41,023 nt of DNA from Actinomycetota bacterium (GTDB lineage Bacteria; Actinomycetota; Actinomycetes; S36-B12; UBA5976). Under the pieces are notes generated by a model. The model did not search any database. It was not told where the DNA came from and saw nothing but the letters and a program-made list of their open reading frames with translations. Both the position numbers and the translations under genes were made by a program. Each line of letters starts with the position of its first letter. Within the stretch, counting starts at the first letter, position 1. The DNA lies in the NCBI GenBank assembly GCA_027730605.1, contig JAQCGN010000005.1:1-41023 (forward strand). Reading direction: 5' to 3'. Positions 18,451 to 27,734 of the stretch are shown here, piece after piece.

Positions 18451-20001
18451 TTAGTTAGTTTGTCTGCTTCTATTTCTACTTTCACGTTGCTCTGCGAAAG
18501 GATCTTCTGAGGTTGGAAGCTTGCCATCAGCAGATTGTATTCCCAGCACCACTTCATCGCCTGCGCTTATTCCAGATAAAATTTCTACCAATTGTGATCC
18601 TGTTGCCCCAACTTGGACTTCTTTATCTACCGGTAATTTCTTTTCATTCAAGACTTGCACAAAGGTTTCATTACCTTTTTTAATAAGGGCTTGAATAGGC
18701 ACTGCTATTGTTGCCTCTTTGCTTTCCAAAATAATTTTTGCAGTAACCGTCATACCGATTCGCCAAGTTGCAACACTTGGTTCAGCAATTGTGAAAACTT
18801 TAAACTGGGAAACCCCATTTGAATCTGTGGTAGCAACTTGACCAATCTGAGATACTTTGCCACTATCAACATTGCTGCTGTTACCAAGCTTTAATTCAAC
18901 TTTTTGGTCTAATGCCACATTGGCAATGTCATATTCACTGACATTAATTGCAGCAATCATGGATCCTGTTCCAATGGTTGCTAGGGCACTTGAAACCACA
19001 GCACCTGGTGCGGTGAGAATTTCTCTCACTGTTCCATCCACCGGTGATTTAACAGTTTTTGATGTTCCATCAAAATTATTTAATGTCGCTAACACATCAC
19101 CTTGCTTTACGACACTTCCAGGTTTCATGTTGATTTCTTTTACAGTCCATTGTTTTGTGCCAACATTAGATTGACTTGTCACAATAAGGCTTAAGTCAAT
19201 TCCATTCTTAGAAGCCAAAGTTGACTTGTTATTAACATCGATGTCATATGTGAATTCATCAATCAATATTGCATTTGTGTATCTAATACGATCACTTCCT
19301 GCAGGTGTAACATCAACTGTTGCTGTCATCCCAGCTCTTGCAGTAGCAGGCAATGTGTTTGGAGTGGGGGTAATCAAAACAGTAAATTTTGGAGAAGTAC
19401 CACTTCCTGCTGTAGCAGAAGATTTAATTGAGGAAATATAGCCTGAAGTCAATGTGTCTGAAGAATTTATTGCCAAGGCAATTGGAAGTCCCACACTTAA
19501 TTTTGTTGTTTGAGCCTCAGTTACATCAATACTTATAAATATTTTTCCTGCCCCAACAGTTGCAACTGTGCCATTAATTGAAAATCCTTTAACACCATTT
19601 ACCTGCTTTACTCTTCCTGCAACAGGTGATTTTATTTCTTGAAGCGTTCCGTCATAGTTTTTCAATTGCAAAATTGATTGACCTTTGGAAACCAAAGATC
19701 CCTCATCTTTATTAATTTTATTCACAACCCAGGTGTCATTTAGCGTTGTGGGTGTTCCAGAACTAGTTGTAGCAACTCCAGCGATTTTTGTTAAAGTAGC
19801 TGGCGAATCAGCATTAATGTTAAATGTAAATTCATCAACAATTGATCCGGTTGTGGAAACACTGCTTTCAATTACATCTGGTTTTGCACTATATGTTAAA
19901 TAAGTCTCTACTGCTTCTTTATTAGAATTGGTAAAAAAGAATATTCCCCCACCAATAACCACAGCTAAAGTGGCCACAATCGCAACAGTGCGCTTACGCA
20001 T
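18451..20001 (-). CDS. Efflux periplasmic-adaptor-like protein (HlyD/MacA-like) with internal duplication
   Basis: N-terminal TM anchor; two related barrel-lipoyl units ('GQSILQLKNYDGTLQEIKSPVAGRV...' and 'GDVLATLNNFDGTSKTVKSPVDGTV...'); operon with ABC ATPase/permease. ATG 20001 preferred. Confidence 0.86.
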   Translation of the reverse strand: MRKRTVAIVATLAVVIGGGIFFFTNSNKEAVETYLTYSAKPDVIESSVSTTGSIVDEFTFNINADSPATLTKIAGVATTSSGTPTTLNDTWVVNKINKDEGSLVSKGQSILQLKNYDGTLQEIKSPVAGRVKQVNGVKGFSINGTVATVGAGKIFISIDVTEAQTTKLSVGLPIALAINSSDTLTSGYISSIKSSATAGSGTSPKFTVLITPTPNTLPATARAGMTATVDVTPAGSDRIRYTNAILIDEFTYDIDVNNKSTLASKNGIDLSLIVTSQSNVGTKQWTVKEINMKPGSVVKQGDVLATLNNFDGTSKTVKSPVDGTVREILTAPGAVVSSALATIGTGSMIAAINVSEYDIANVALDQKVELKLGNSSNVDSGKVSQIGQVATTDSNGVSQFKVFTIAEPSVATWRIGMTVTAKIILESKEATIAVPIQALIKKGNETFVQVLNEKKLPVDKEVQVGATGSQLVEILSGISAGDEVVLGIQSADGKLPTSEDPFAEQRESRNRSRQTN

Positions 20002-20085
20002 CAATCCCTCATTCTTAAAGTCATTTTGATATTTCTAAACTAACACTTCATTGTTTTTGAAGCATTTCCTACATAACCACTTATT

Positions 20086-20129
20086 GCTTAGAAATACCTG
20101 ATAATTGGCTTAGTAATACCTGATAATTG
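20086..20129. repeat. 22-bp tandem direct repeat (2 copies, one mismatch)
   Basis: GCTTAGAAATACCTGATAATTG | GCTTAGTAATACCTGATAATTG, immediately 3' of the trmB stop and upstream of the adaptor gene. Confidence 0.9.
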
Positions 20130-20786
20130 CTATTTACTACCAGAAACTTCCATTATCTCTCGTCCTGCTTCAATACCTTTTCGCTCATACTTTGTTTTAG
20201 GTCGCCAACTTGGACGATTGGTAAGGGTGGAATTAGGCAAAACTTCTATCATTTGTTTTCCATATTCTTGCCAATCAGTGGCAGCAAGTATTTCACCTCC
20301 AGGTTTGAGTTTTCGTTGCATCAAGTCGACAATTTCTGCTCTAAAGAGTCTTCTTTTATTATGTCTTTTCTTAGGCCATGGATCTGGAAAAAATGCATAT
20401 ATTGCTTTTAAGGATTCATCAGAAATCCAGTCACGTAACACTTGAACAGCATCAGAATAACAAACTCTTATGTTAGTCAGATTTTCATTATGGGCACTTT
20501 CGACTAAATGACTAATACTAGGTCGGTGCACTTCAACGGCAATGATTAATGAATTTGGATTTGCTTTAGCAAATCCAATTGTTGACTCTCCACTTCCACA
20601 ACCTATTTCGTATACAACATCTTTGTTGCCAAATAGTTCTTGAAAATTCCATGGACCCTCAGGAAGTTCAAATTTTTTAAAATAGTTTTCTAAAGCAAAA
20701 ATTTGATTCTTTGTGACTCGCCCTCTTCTGGCATGGAAGGTTCGAATCACACCTTTTTCAACCCGGAGTCGCGCATTCTCAAGCAT
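20130..20786 (-). CDS. trmB: tRNA (guanine-N7-)-methyltransferase TrmB
   Basis: 'VYEIGCGSGESTIGFA' SAM motif and 'AIYAFFPDPWPKKRHNKRRL'. Confidence 0.96.
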   Translation of the reverse strand: MLENARLRVEKGVIRTFHARRGRVTKNQIFALENYFKKFELPEGPWNFQELFGNKDVVYEIGCGSGESTIGFAKANPNSLIIAVEVHRPSISHLVESAHNENLTNIRVCYSDAVQVLRDWISDESLKAIYAFFPDPWPKKRHNKRRLFRAEIVDLMQRKLKPGGEILAATDWQEYGKQMIEVLPNSTLTNRPSWRPKTKYERKGIEAGREIMEVSGSK

Positions 20787-20804
20787 TAGACAATAATTCT
20801 ATTT

Positions 20805-21377
20805 ATGTCATTTTCAGACAAACCAGCGGCCACAGATGCAGAGCTTCATGAGTTAATTGCAAATAGGTGGAGTCCTCGTTCTTTTGACTCATCACACATA
20901 ATTTCAGACAATGAGTTAGAAACAATAATAGAAGCAGCACGATGGTCACCTTCTTCAATGAATGCCCAACCTTGGCGTTTTTTACTAGGTAAGAGAGGAG
21001 ACAAAAACTTTCAAGGACTAGTTAGCTGCTTAGAAGGAAATAATTTAGATTGGGCACCCAATGCAAGTGCCTTAATTTTAGTTGGCATAACTGCTGAAAA
21101 AATAACCAAAGCTGAAACCTTTGATGCAGGTCTAGCTGTTCATGCCTTATGCACTCAAGCCCTTGCTATGAATTTACATACCCATCAGATGGGTGGTTTT
21201 AATCGAAACAGAGTCAAAGAAGTTTTTTCAATACCTGTAAATATTGACCCAATTGTAATTATTGCAGTTGGAAAAGTCAGTGATCCACAAAAACTTAAAG
21301 CTGAATTAGCTGCAAGAGAATTAGCACCAAGAATTAGAAAGCCATTAAATGAATTAATTCTTCCAGGCTTAAATTGA
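20805..21377 (+). CDS. Nitroreductase family protein
   Basis: 'ANRWSPRSFDSSHIISDNELETIIEAARWSPSSMNAQPWRFL' typical N-terminus. Confidence 0.9.
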   Translation: MSFSDKPAATDAELHELIANRWSPRSFDSSHIISDNELETIIEAARWSPSSMNAQPWRFLLGKRGDKNFQGLVSCLEGNNLDWAPNASALILVGITAEKITKAETFDAGLAVHALCTQALAMNLHTHQMGGFNRNRVKEVFSIPVNIDPIVIIAVGKVSDPQKLKAELAARELAPRIRKPLNELILPGLN

Positions 21378-22039
21378 AAAATTATATTCCTAAATGGTTT
21401 TTCCCATCTAAAACTATTCCAGTAACGCCTTGGAGATCTAATCATTATTGGAAGTCCAAACCTTCCACCATATTTATATTGATTATTGGTTTGTGGCTAT
21501 TTGGAACAGGTGAAGCATTTTTAATTGCTGCTAATGCTGGTGTTTCTCCTTGGACTGTTTTTGCACAAGGAATTTCGGTACAAACCGGTTTAAGTATTGG
21601 CGGAGCTACCTTTGTTACAGGAATAGGTGTTTTATTACTTTGGGTTGCTTTAAAGCAAAAACCAGGGCTTGGAACAGTATTAAATATTATTATTATTTCG
21701 ATTGCTATTGAAGTTATGGTTGAGGTTTTACCAAATCCAACAACTAATTATTTACAAATTATTCAAATACTTTTAGGTATTGCCATTGTTGGTTTAGGAA
21801 GTGGGTTTTATTTAACCTGTCACATGGGCCCAGGCCCTAGAGATGGATTGATGACAAGTATTCATTACAAAACAGGGATCCCAGTAGGAAGAGTGAGATT
21901 GTTCATTGAAATAACAGTCTTAACAGTGGGTTGGATATTAGGTGGCCAAGTAGGTTTAGGAACCTTACTTTTCGGTGTATTAATTGGATACTCTGTAGCA
22001 ACCTGGTTAAAAATTGTGGGAAAAATAACAAGAAAGTAA
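21374..22039 (+). CDS. YczE/YyaS-like integral membrane protein
   Basis: 'NAGVSPWTVFAQGIS', 'GSGFYLTCHMGPGPRDGLMTSIHYKTG'; TTG start overlapping the upstream stop. Confidence 0.8.
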   Translation: MKNYIPKWFFPSKTIPVTPWRSNHYWKSKPSTIFILIIGLWLFGTGEAFLIAANAGVSPWTVFAQGISVQTGLSIGGATFVTGIGVLLLWVALKQKPGLGTVLNIIIISIAIEVMVEVLPNPTTNYLQIIQILLGIAIVGLGSGFYLTCHMGPGPRDGLMTSIHYKTGIPVGRVRLFIEITVLTVGWILGGQVGLGTLLFGVLIGYSVATWLKIVGKITRK

Positions 22040-22074
22040 TTTAGAAGACTTATTGAGGTAAGTTAATCTTAATC

Positions 22075-23976
22075 GTGAAAACAAAACACATACTTTTTCT
22101 ATTTTTAGCACCTATAAGTGTTTTACTTACCCTTTTTGTTACTTCATCACTTTGGGTTGTGCCAGCTCCCCTTATTCCAGATAGTGGACCATTTGTTTAC
22201 TTCATAAGACCAATTCTTACTTCACTTGTTTACTCCTTAGGTGTTTGTGTCATCGCATTATTAATAAGTGATGGTATTTTTGTGCCCTTTAAAGGATCCA
22301 ATGCAAAAATTGCTGCCCAAGTCTCACTTGGCCTTTCCGGTGTTTCATTTGCAGCAGCCGTATTTACCTTGGCACAAGCTTTATCGCAGCCACTTTCGTT
22401 GATAGCAAATTTGAATGTCATAGCGACCTACGGATGGGATGTTACAAATGTTCGGGCTTTATTACTGATTGCTTTGATTTCATTTATTTCTTTCTTAGTT
22501 TTGTTAAAACCAAATGTTGATCGAGTTGGATTAGTTGCCGCAATTAATGTGATTGGGCTTTCTTTACCGGCTTTGTTATCTCATGGTGGTGGAGTATCAA
22601 CTCATCAATGGGCTGTGGTCTCGGGATTTACCCATGGTGTTTCTATTGCTTTGTGGATTTCAGGTGTAATTGCAATATTTTTGATTGTTTCCAACAGAGA
22701 CTTAACCCAGGATCAAAAATCTTTAGCCTTACATAAATTTAGTTTTCTTGCAGGATTTGCAGTTATCTCTTTGATTATTAGTGGTTCAATAAATTCCTAC
22801 ACTCGATTAAATAGTCTGATTGAAATAGTATCAACAACTTATGGTCAGTTAGTGATTGCAAAAATCTCTTTATTAATTTCAGCTCTAGTGGTTGCTATTA
22901 ATATTCGTAAAAGATTACAAACAGAGATAAAAAAACTAGTTGGATTAGAAATGGGATTATTACTTTTTACCTTAGGAATTTCTGTGGTTCTAGCATCAAC
23001 TGCATACCCTAAAACTGGTGCAGCGGCATTTACTTTAATTGAATCAATAACGGGATATCCTGAACCAGCAAAATTTGAATTGTCTTATGCTCTTACTACT
23101 TTTGCAATTGAGCCTTTTACATTTTCAGTGGGAATTTTGACTATTGCACTTTATATTTTTGGTGTTTTTAAATTACAAAAACGTGGTGATAGTTGGCCAA
23201 TAGGTAGAAGTATTTGTTGGATTAGTGCTGTATTAATTGGAATGTATGTGACAAACACAATGTTAGGTCGATATGCGATTTTGATGTTTTCTGCTCACAT
23301 GGCTGTTCACATGATTTTAGCCATGGTTGTCCCAATTTTACTTCCACTTGGTGCACCTTTAACTTTAGCTTTAAGAGTTTTACCCCCAAATGAAACAGTA
23401 AGAAATTCTGATTCTCAAGTAAGAAATATACGTGACTGGATAGTTTCATTAATGAATTCAAAATATATTCATACTCTTTCTCATCCCATAATTTCATTTT
23501 TCTTATTCGCCGGTAGCACCTGGGTGCTTTATTTCTCACCCTTGTTAACAGTTTTAATGAGTAGTCATTTAGGTCACTTATTTATGCATGCGCATTTTAT
23601 TTTGTTGGGATATTTATTCTTTTGGAACATTTTAGGAATAGATCCTGCACCAAGAAAAATTCCTGATGGGTTAAGACTTGGTTTAGTTTTTGCAGCAGCC
23701 GTTTTTCACGGCATTTTTGGTTTTATTACTTACTCTGCCGCCTCCCCACTTGGTGGAGGTTGGTTTAGTGAAGTTGCACCAAGTTGGCTTGAAAATCCAA
23801 TTCAGGATCAACAACTAGGTGGTGGTATCGCTTGGGGATTTGGTGAATTGCCGACAATTTTAGTTCTAGCAATATTGGTTTATCAGTGGGCTTCAAGGGA
23901 TGAGAAAACAAGCAGAAGAGTCACTGATAAAGAAATTGATGACTATAACTCGTACTTGAAATCCTTGGATAAGTAA
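22075..23976 (+). CDS. CopD-CtaG fusion: copper resistance D / cytochrome c oxidase assembly factor membrane protein
   Basis: N-terminal CopD-like TM domain ('LSHGGGVSTHQWAVVSGFTHGVSIALWISGVIAIF'); C-terminal CtaG-like domain ('MFSAHMAVHMILAMVVPILLPLGAPLTLALR', 'HLFMHAHFILLGYLFFWNILGIDPAPR'). Confidence 0.88.
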   Translation: MKTKHILFLFLAPISVLLTLFVTSSLWVVPAPLIPDSGPFVYFIRPILTSLVYSLGVCVIALLISDGIFVPFKGSNAKIAAQVSLGLSGVSFAAAVFTLAQALSQPLSLIANLNVIATYGWDVTNVRALLLIALISFISFLVLLKPNVDRVGLVAAINVIGLSLPALLSHGGGVSTHQWAVVSGFTHGVSIALWISGVIAIFLIVSNRDLTQDQKSLALHKFSFLAGFAVISLIISGSINSYTRLNSLIEIVSTTYGQLVIAKISLLISALVVAINIRKRLQTEIKKLVGLEMGLLLFTLGISVVLASTAYPKTGAAAFTLIESITGYPEPAKFELSYALTTFAIEPFTFSVGILTIALYIFGVFKLQKRGDSWPIGRSICWISAVLIGMYVTNTMLGRYAILMFSAHMAVHMILAMVVPILLPLGAPLTLALRVLPPNETVRNSDSQVRNIRDWIVSLMNSKYIHTLSHPIISFFLFAGSTWVLYFSPLLTVLMSSHLGHLFMHAHFILLGYLFFWNILGIDPAPRKIPDGLRLGLVFAAAVFHGIFGFITYSAASPLGGGWFSEVAPSWLENPIQDQQLGGGIAWGFGELPTILVLAILVYQWASRDEKTSRRVTDKEIDDYNSYLKSLDK

Positions 23977-23977
23977 A

Positions 23978-26908
23978 TTACTCACCATAAAAAATCTTTT
24001 CCATAACTAGTCTTGCTCTTCTGGTAATTCTTCGATAATCCTCGATAAGTTTTGCATGTGATGTTTGATTCAAAGTAAATGCTATGGCAGATAATTCATT
24101 TACATCAGTTGGTATTTGATCATTTGCTTTAGCCCTCGATAACATTTGTGCGTTTCTAATCCAAGTGGCAAGACTCCAAGACTCACTCAATGCTTTGGCA
24201 TCACTTTCGTTAATAAGTTTTGCAGAAACACAAGCTCTTAAGGCAGGTAATGTGGCCGTGATTCTCAAAGACTGTTCTTTATGGCCATGTTGCATTTGCA
24301 ACAATTGCACAACCCACTCCACGTCACTTAATCCACCGCGGCCAAGTTTGGTGTTGAGATTTACATCTGCTCCCCTGGGTAATCTTTCTGATTCCATGCG
24401 AGCTTTAATTCTTCTTATCTCGCGTAGATTTTCATCACTTACTCCATTTTCTGGGTAACGAGTTTTATTTATTCCTTCCATAAATTTCTCTCCTACTTTT
24501 AAATCTCCTGCCACAGGTTGAGCGCGCAAAAGTGCTTGCGCTTCCCAGGGGGCAGACCATTTTTGGTAATAGGAAAGGTATGAATCAAGTGTTCTAACTA
24601 ATGGACCATTTTTTCCTTCAGGTCTTAAATCAGCATCTATTTCTAAGGCTGGATCTGTGGAGGGTTGCATTAATAGAGTGCGAACTCGATTAGCAATATC
24701 TAGAGCACATTTTTCTGCGTCTTGTTGCTCAGCATCTTTCTTAGGTTCATGTACAAACAAGACATCGGCATCACTGCCATATCCAAGTTCAAATCCACCA
24801 AATCTGCCCATAGCAATGATGCTCATATTGGTGGAAACTTCTTTTCCACGTTCACTTTCAATTTCAAGAATGGCAGCTTTTAAGGCAGTTTTTATAACAA
24901 TTGCATAGACATTACTTAATGCATTACCAACTTGTTCAGTTGTTAGCTTGCCACTTAAATCTGCTGTAGCAGTTCTTAAAAGTTCTCTTCGCCTAAACGA
25001 TCTAGCTGCAGAGACAATATTTTCCGCCGTTTCATGTCTTGCAATAACTGCATTCATTTCAATTTCATACTGTTCTTTTGTTCGTGGTGCTAATTCATCA
25101 AGGTTTCCTAACATTGACACTGCTTCGGGTGCACTCATTAACAAATCTGTGGCATATCTACTTGAAGAAAGTAGTTTTGCCATTAATTCAGCAGCTGCTG
25201 ATTCATCTCTTAATAACCTTAAAAACCAAGGGGTACTTCCTAATGCATCACTTAATCTTCTGAAAGAAAGTAAGGCCACATCTGGTTCTGGGCCATCTGC
25301 AAACCATGAGAGTAATACTGGAAGTAATGTTTTTTGAATCACAGCTCTTCGTGAAACACCTATGGTCAAAGATTCAATGTGTCGAAGAGCTGATTCAGGA
25401 TCCTTGTAACCAAGTGCATTTAGCCTCGAAGTTGCCTCAGATATTGTAAGTCGCGCACTGCCTGCATCAAGTCTTGCTACAGCATTAAGTAATGGTCGAT
25501 AGAACAATTTCTCATGAATTCTTCTTACTTCCAATTGATGCTTTCGCCATTGTTTCTCAAGATCGTTGCTTGACTCAGACATAAAACCAAGTGATCGACC
25601 TAACTTTCTTAGTTCACTTTCCTCATCAGGTAAAATGTGAGTTCTTGATAATTTTTGCAATTGAATTCGGTGCTCCAGTGTTCTTAAAAATGTGTAAGCA
25701 TTAGAAAAAGTTGCCGCATCTTCGCGTCCGATGTAGCCCCAGGTGGCTAATTGATCAAGAGCTTGCAAAGTATTTGAACTTCGCACCATCACATCGCTTC
25801 GACCATGAACTAGTTGCAGTAATTGAACTGCAAATTCAACATCCCGAAGTCCGCCTGGGGCAAGTTTTAATTCTCTATCCCCAACTCGGTTATCAATATT
25901 TTCTTCTACCTTTTTACGCATTTTTTGTATTTCATCAACAAAGTTTTCTTTATTTGCTGCTTGCCAGACAAATGGAGAAATTTGATCAAGATACTTATTA
26001 CCCAACTCAATATCACCTGCACTAAATCTGGCTTTAAGTAATGCTTGAAATTCCCAGGTGCTAGCCCATCTTTGGTAATAAGAGACATGTTGTTCAACAG
26101 TTCTAACTAATGCACCAGCTTTACCCTCAGGTCTAAGTGCGGCATCTACTTCCCAAATTTCTCCACCATCATCGGCAACCGAGATATATTGCATAACTTC
26201 AGATGCCACTTTTGTTGCCGCAGAAATAGCAGTCTGTTCATCAGTTCCAGGACTTGGTTCTGCTGTGAATATAACGTCAACATCGGAAACATAGTTAAGT
26301 TCTTGTCCACCAGCTTTTCCCATTGCAATGATGGCTAATTTAAATTTCTTTGGTATATCAATATTTTTGTTTAACGAGACCTCGAGAGCACTTTGTAAAA
26401 TTGCATCGGCAGCATCTGCCAATTCAGCTGCCACTTCCCGTAAGGGCCATTTGCTACAAATATCTCGAGCAGCCAATCCAAGTAATACTTTTCTGTATTC
26501 GCGTACTAAATTAGCACGACTTGATTTTGCGGCAGTTGTAAAAAGAGTAATTAGCTCTTCTTTTGTGTTTGCTTTCGAAAAACTAGTTTCGTGCAAAAAA
26601 ACGGATGCGTCTTCAGGAAAATTAACAAGATGCTCACCTAGCCCATTGGAGGAACCTAAAACGTGCAATAACCGAAGTCTTGATTCATCATTTTCCAGAG
26701 ATTTCAAAAATTCTAAATTTTTCTTCTCGCTTATTCGAACCAGCAGTAGTAAGGCATTATCAGGATCTGCAACTTTACTTAGATTTTCAATCAAAATATC
26801 TTGATCAATGTTTGAATTAAGCATCTTTATCAATTCAGATGCTCTTTTCGAATCAAAAAAACCAGAGCGAGAAAACATCCCGGTTTCAGTTACCGGTCTA
26901 TCTGTCAT
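23978..26908 (-). CDS. glnE: Bifunctional [glutamine synthetase] adenylyltransferase/adenylyl-removing enzyme
   Basis: 976 aa with two nucleotidyltransferase modules ('GKAGGQELNYVSDVDVIFTAEP' and 'GRFGGFELGYGSDADVLFVHEP'). Confidence 0.97.
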   Translation of the reverse strand: MTDRPVTETGMFSRSGFFDSKRASELIKMLNSNIDQDILIENLSKVADPDNALLLLVRISEKKNLEFLKSLENDESRLRLLHVLGSSNGLGEHLVNFPEDASVFLHETSFSKANTKEELITLFTTAAKSSRANLVREYRKVLLGLAARDICSKWPLREVAAELADAADAILQSALEVSLNKNIDIPKKFKLAIIAMGKAGGQELNYVSDVDVIFTAEPSPGTDEQTAISAATKVASEVMQYISVADDGGEIWEVDAALRPEGKAGALVRTVEQHVSYYQRWASTWEFQALLKARFSAGDIELGNKYLDQISPFVWQAANKENFVDEIQKMRKKVEENIDNRVGDRELKLAPGGLRDVEFAVQLLQLVHGRSDVMVRSSNTLQALDQLATWGYIGREDAATFSNAYTFLRTLEHRIQLQKLSRTHILPDEESELRKLGRSLGFMSESSNDLEKQWRKHQLEVRRIHEKLFYRPLLNAVARLDAGSARLTISEATSRLNALGYKDPESALRHIESLTIGVSRRAVIQKTLLPVLLSWFADGPEPDVALLSFRRLSDALGSTPWFLRLLRDESAAAELMAKLLSSSRYATDLLMSAPEAVSMLGNLDELAPRTKEQYEIEMNAVIARHETAENIVSAARSFRRRELLRTATADLSGKLTTEQVGNALSNVYAIVIKTALKAAILEIESERGKEVSTNMSIIAMGRFGGFELGYGSDADVLFVHEPKKDAEQQDAEKCALDIANRVRTLLMQPSTDPALEIDADLRPEGKNGPLVRTLDSYLSYYQKWSAPWEAQALLRAQPVAGDLKVGEKFMEGINKTRYPENGVSDENLREIRRIKARMESERLPRGADVNLNTKLGRGGLSDVEWVVQLLQMQHGHKEQSLRITATLPALRACVSAKLINESDAKALSESWSLATWIRNAQMLSRAKANDQIPTDVNELSAIAFTLNQTSHAKLIEDYRRITRRARLVMEKIFYGE

Positions 26909-27651
26909 TTATCTTTCAAACCTGCGAAATCAACTACAGTTTCAGCAAAAGCTAAACCTAAAGCCCTCCAAGTATTTTTCATTCCTTCACCATATTCACC
27001 AAACTGTTTCTTAACTGAATCATCAGAAATACCTAAAGTTTTTCGCACCTCATCCTCACTAACAAGCCAATCACTCATTATGTTCCAGTCAGTTTCAGGA
27101 TGAAATTGCAATCCCCAAGCACTTTTTCCCAACACAAAAGCTTGCACCTGACAATCATCACTTGTAACAAGTAATTTTGCGTCATGAGGTAGCTCTAAAA
27201 TTGCGTCTTGGTGATATTGCGGAACAGGAATTGCTACGGGTGAGTCCACTACTGAGGATAAAACACAATCATCTTTTGCTTCAGGTAGAAATTCAACAAA
27301 ACCAACACCAATTTCTGGTTTATTAGTTCTGCCAACTTTGCCCCCATTGGCATCAGCTAAAAGTTGTCCACCTAAACAAACTCCCAATGTGGGAGTTTGA
27401 GTTTTGATGACATTTCTTAAAAGCTCTTTTACTTGCTTAAGCCAAGGCCACTTATCTTCATCATGAACTCCGCGAGAACCACCCAGCACAATTACTCCAG
27501 CAAAATTATCCGGACTAGTAGGAACAACATCTCCTTTGAAAGGATAAATAACTTCTATTGCCACACCACGTTCAAATAACCACTCTTCGAGATAACCAAT
27601 TGGGGCATCTTGTTCGTTTTGCACTACTAAAACCACCGGTGGTTTACCCAT
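26905..27651 (-). CDS. Type 1 glutamine amidotransferase
   Basis: 'TLGVCLGGQLLADANGGKVG' nucleophile elbow and 'GLQFHPETDWNIMSDW'; 4-bp overlap with glnE. Confidence 0.88.
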   Translation of the reverse strand: MGKPPVVLVVQNEQDAPIGYLEEWLFERGVAIEVIYPFKGDVVPTSPDNFAGVIVLGGSRGVHDEDKWPWLKQVKELLRNVIKTQTPTLGVCLGGQLLADANGGKVGRTNKPEIGVGFVEFLPEAKDDCVLSSVVDSPVAIPVPQYHQDAILELPHDAKLLVTSDDCQVQAFVLGKSAWGLQFHPETDWNIMSDWLVSEDEVRKTLGISDDSVKKQFGEYGEGMKNTWRALGLAFAETVVDFAGLKDK

Positions 27652-27734
27652 GAACCAAGCCTACTTCCATAACAACCCACAAAGTCACTTATGCCTTATC
27701 TTGCTTTTTTATTTCAAATAATCGTGCAATATTG

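Noticed and set aside
26328-26804. 158-aa plus-strand ORF
   Set aside because: Lies entirely antisense within glnE, with Ser/Ala-rich low-complexity translation typical of a shadow ORF.
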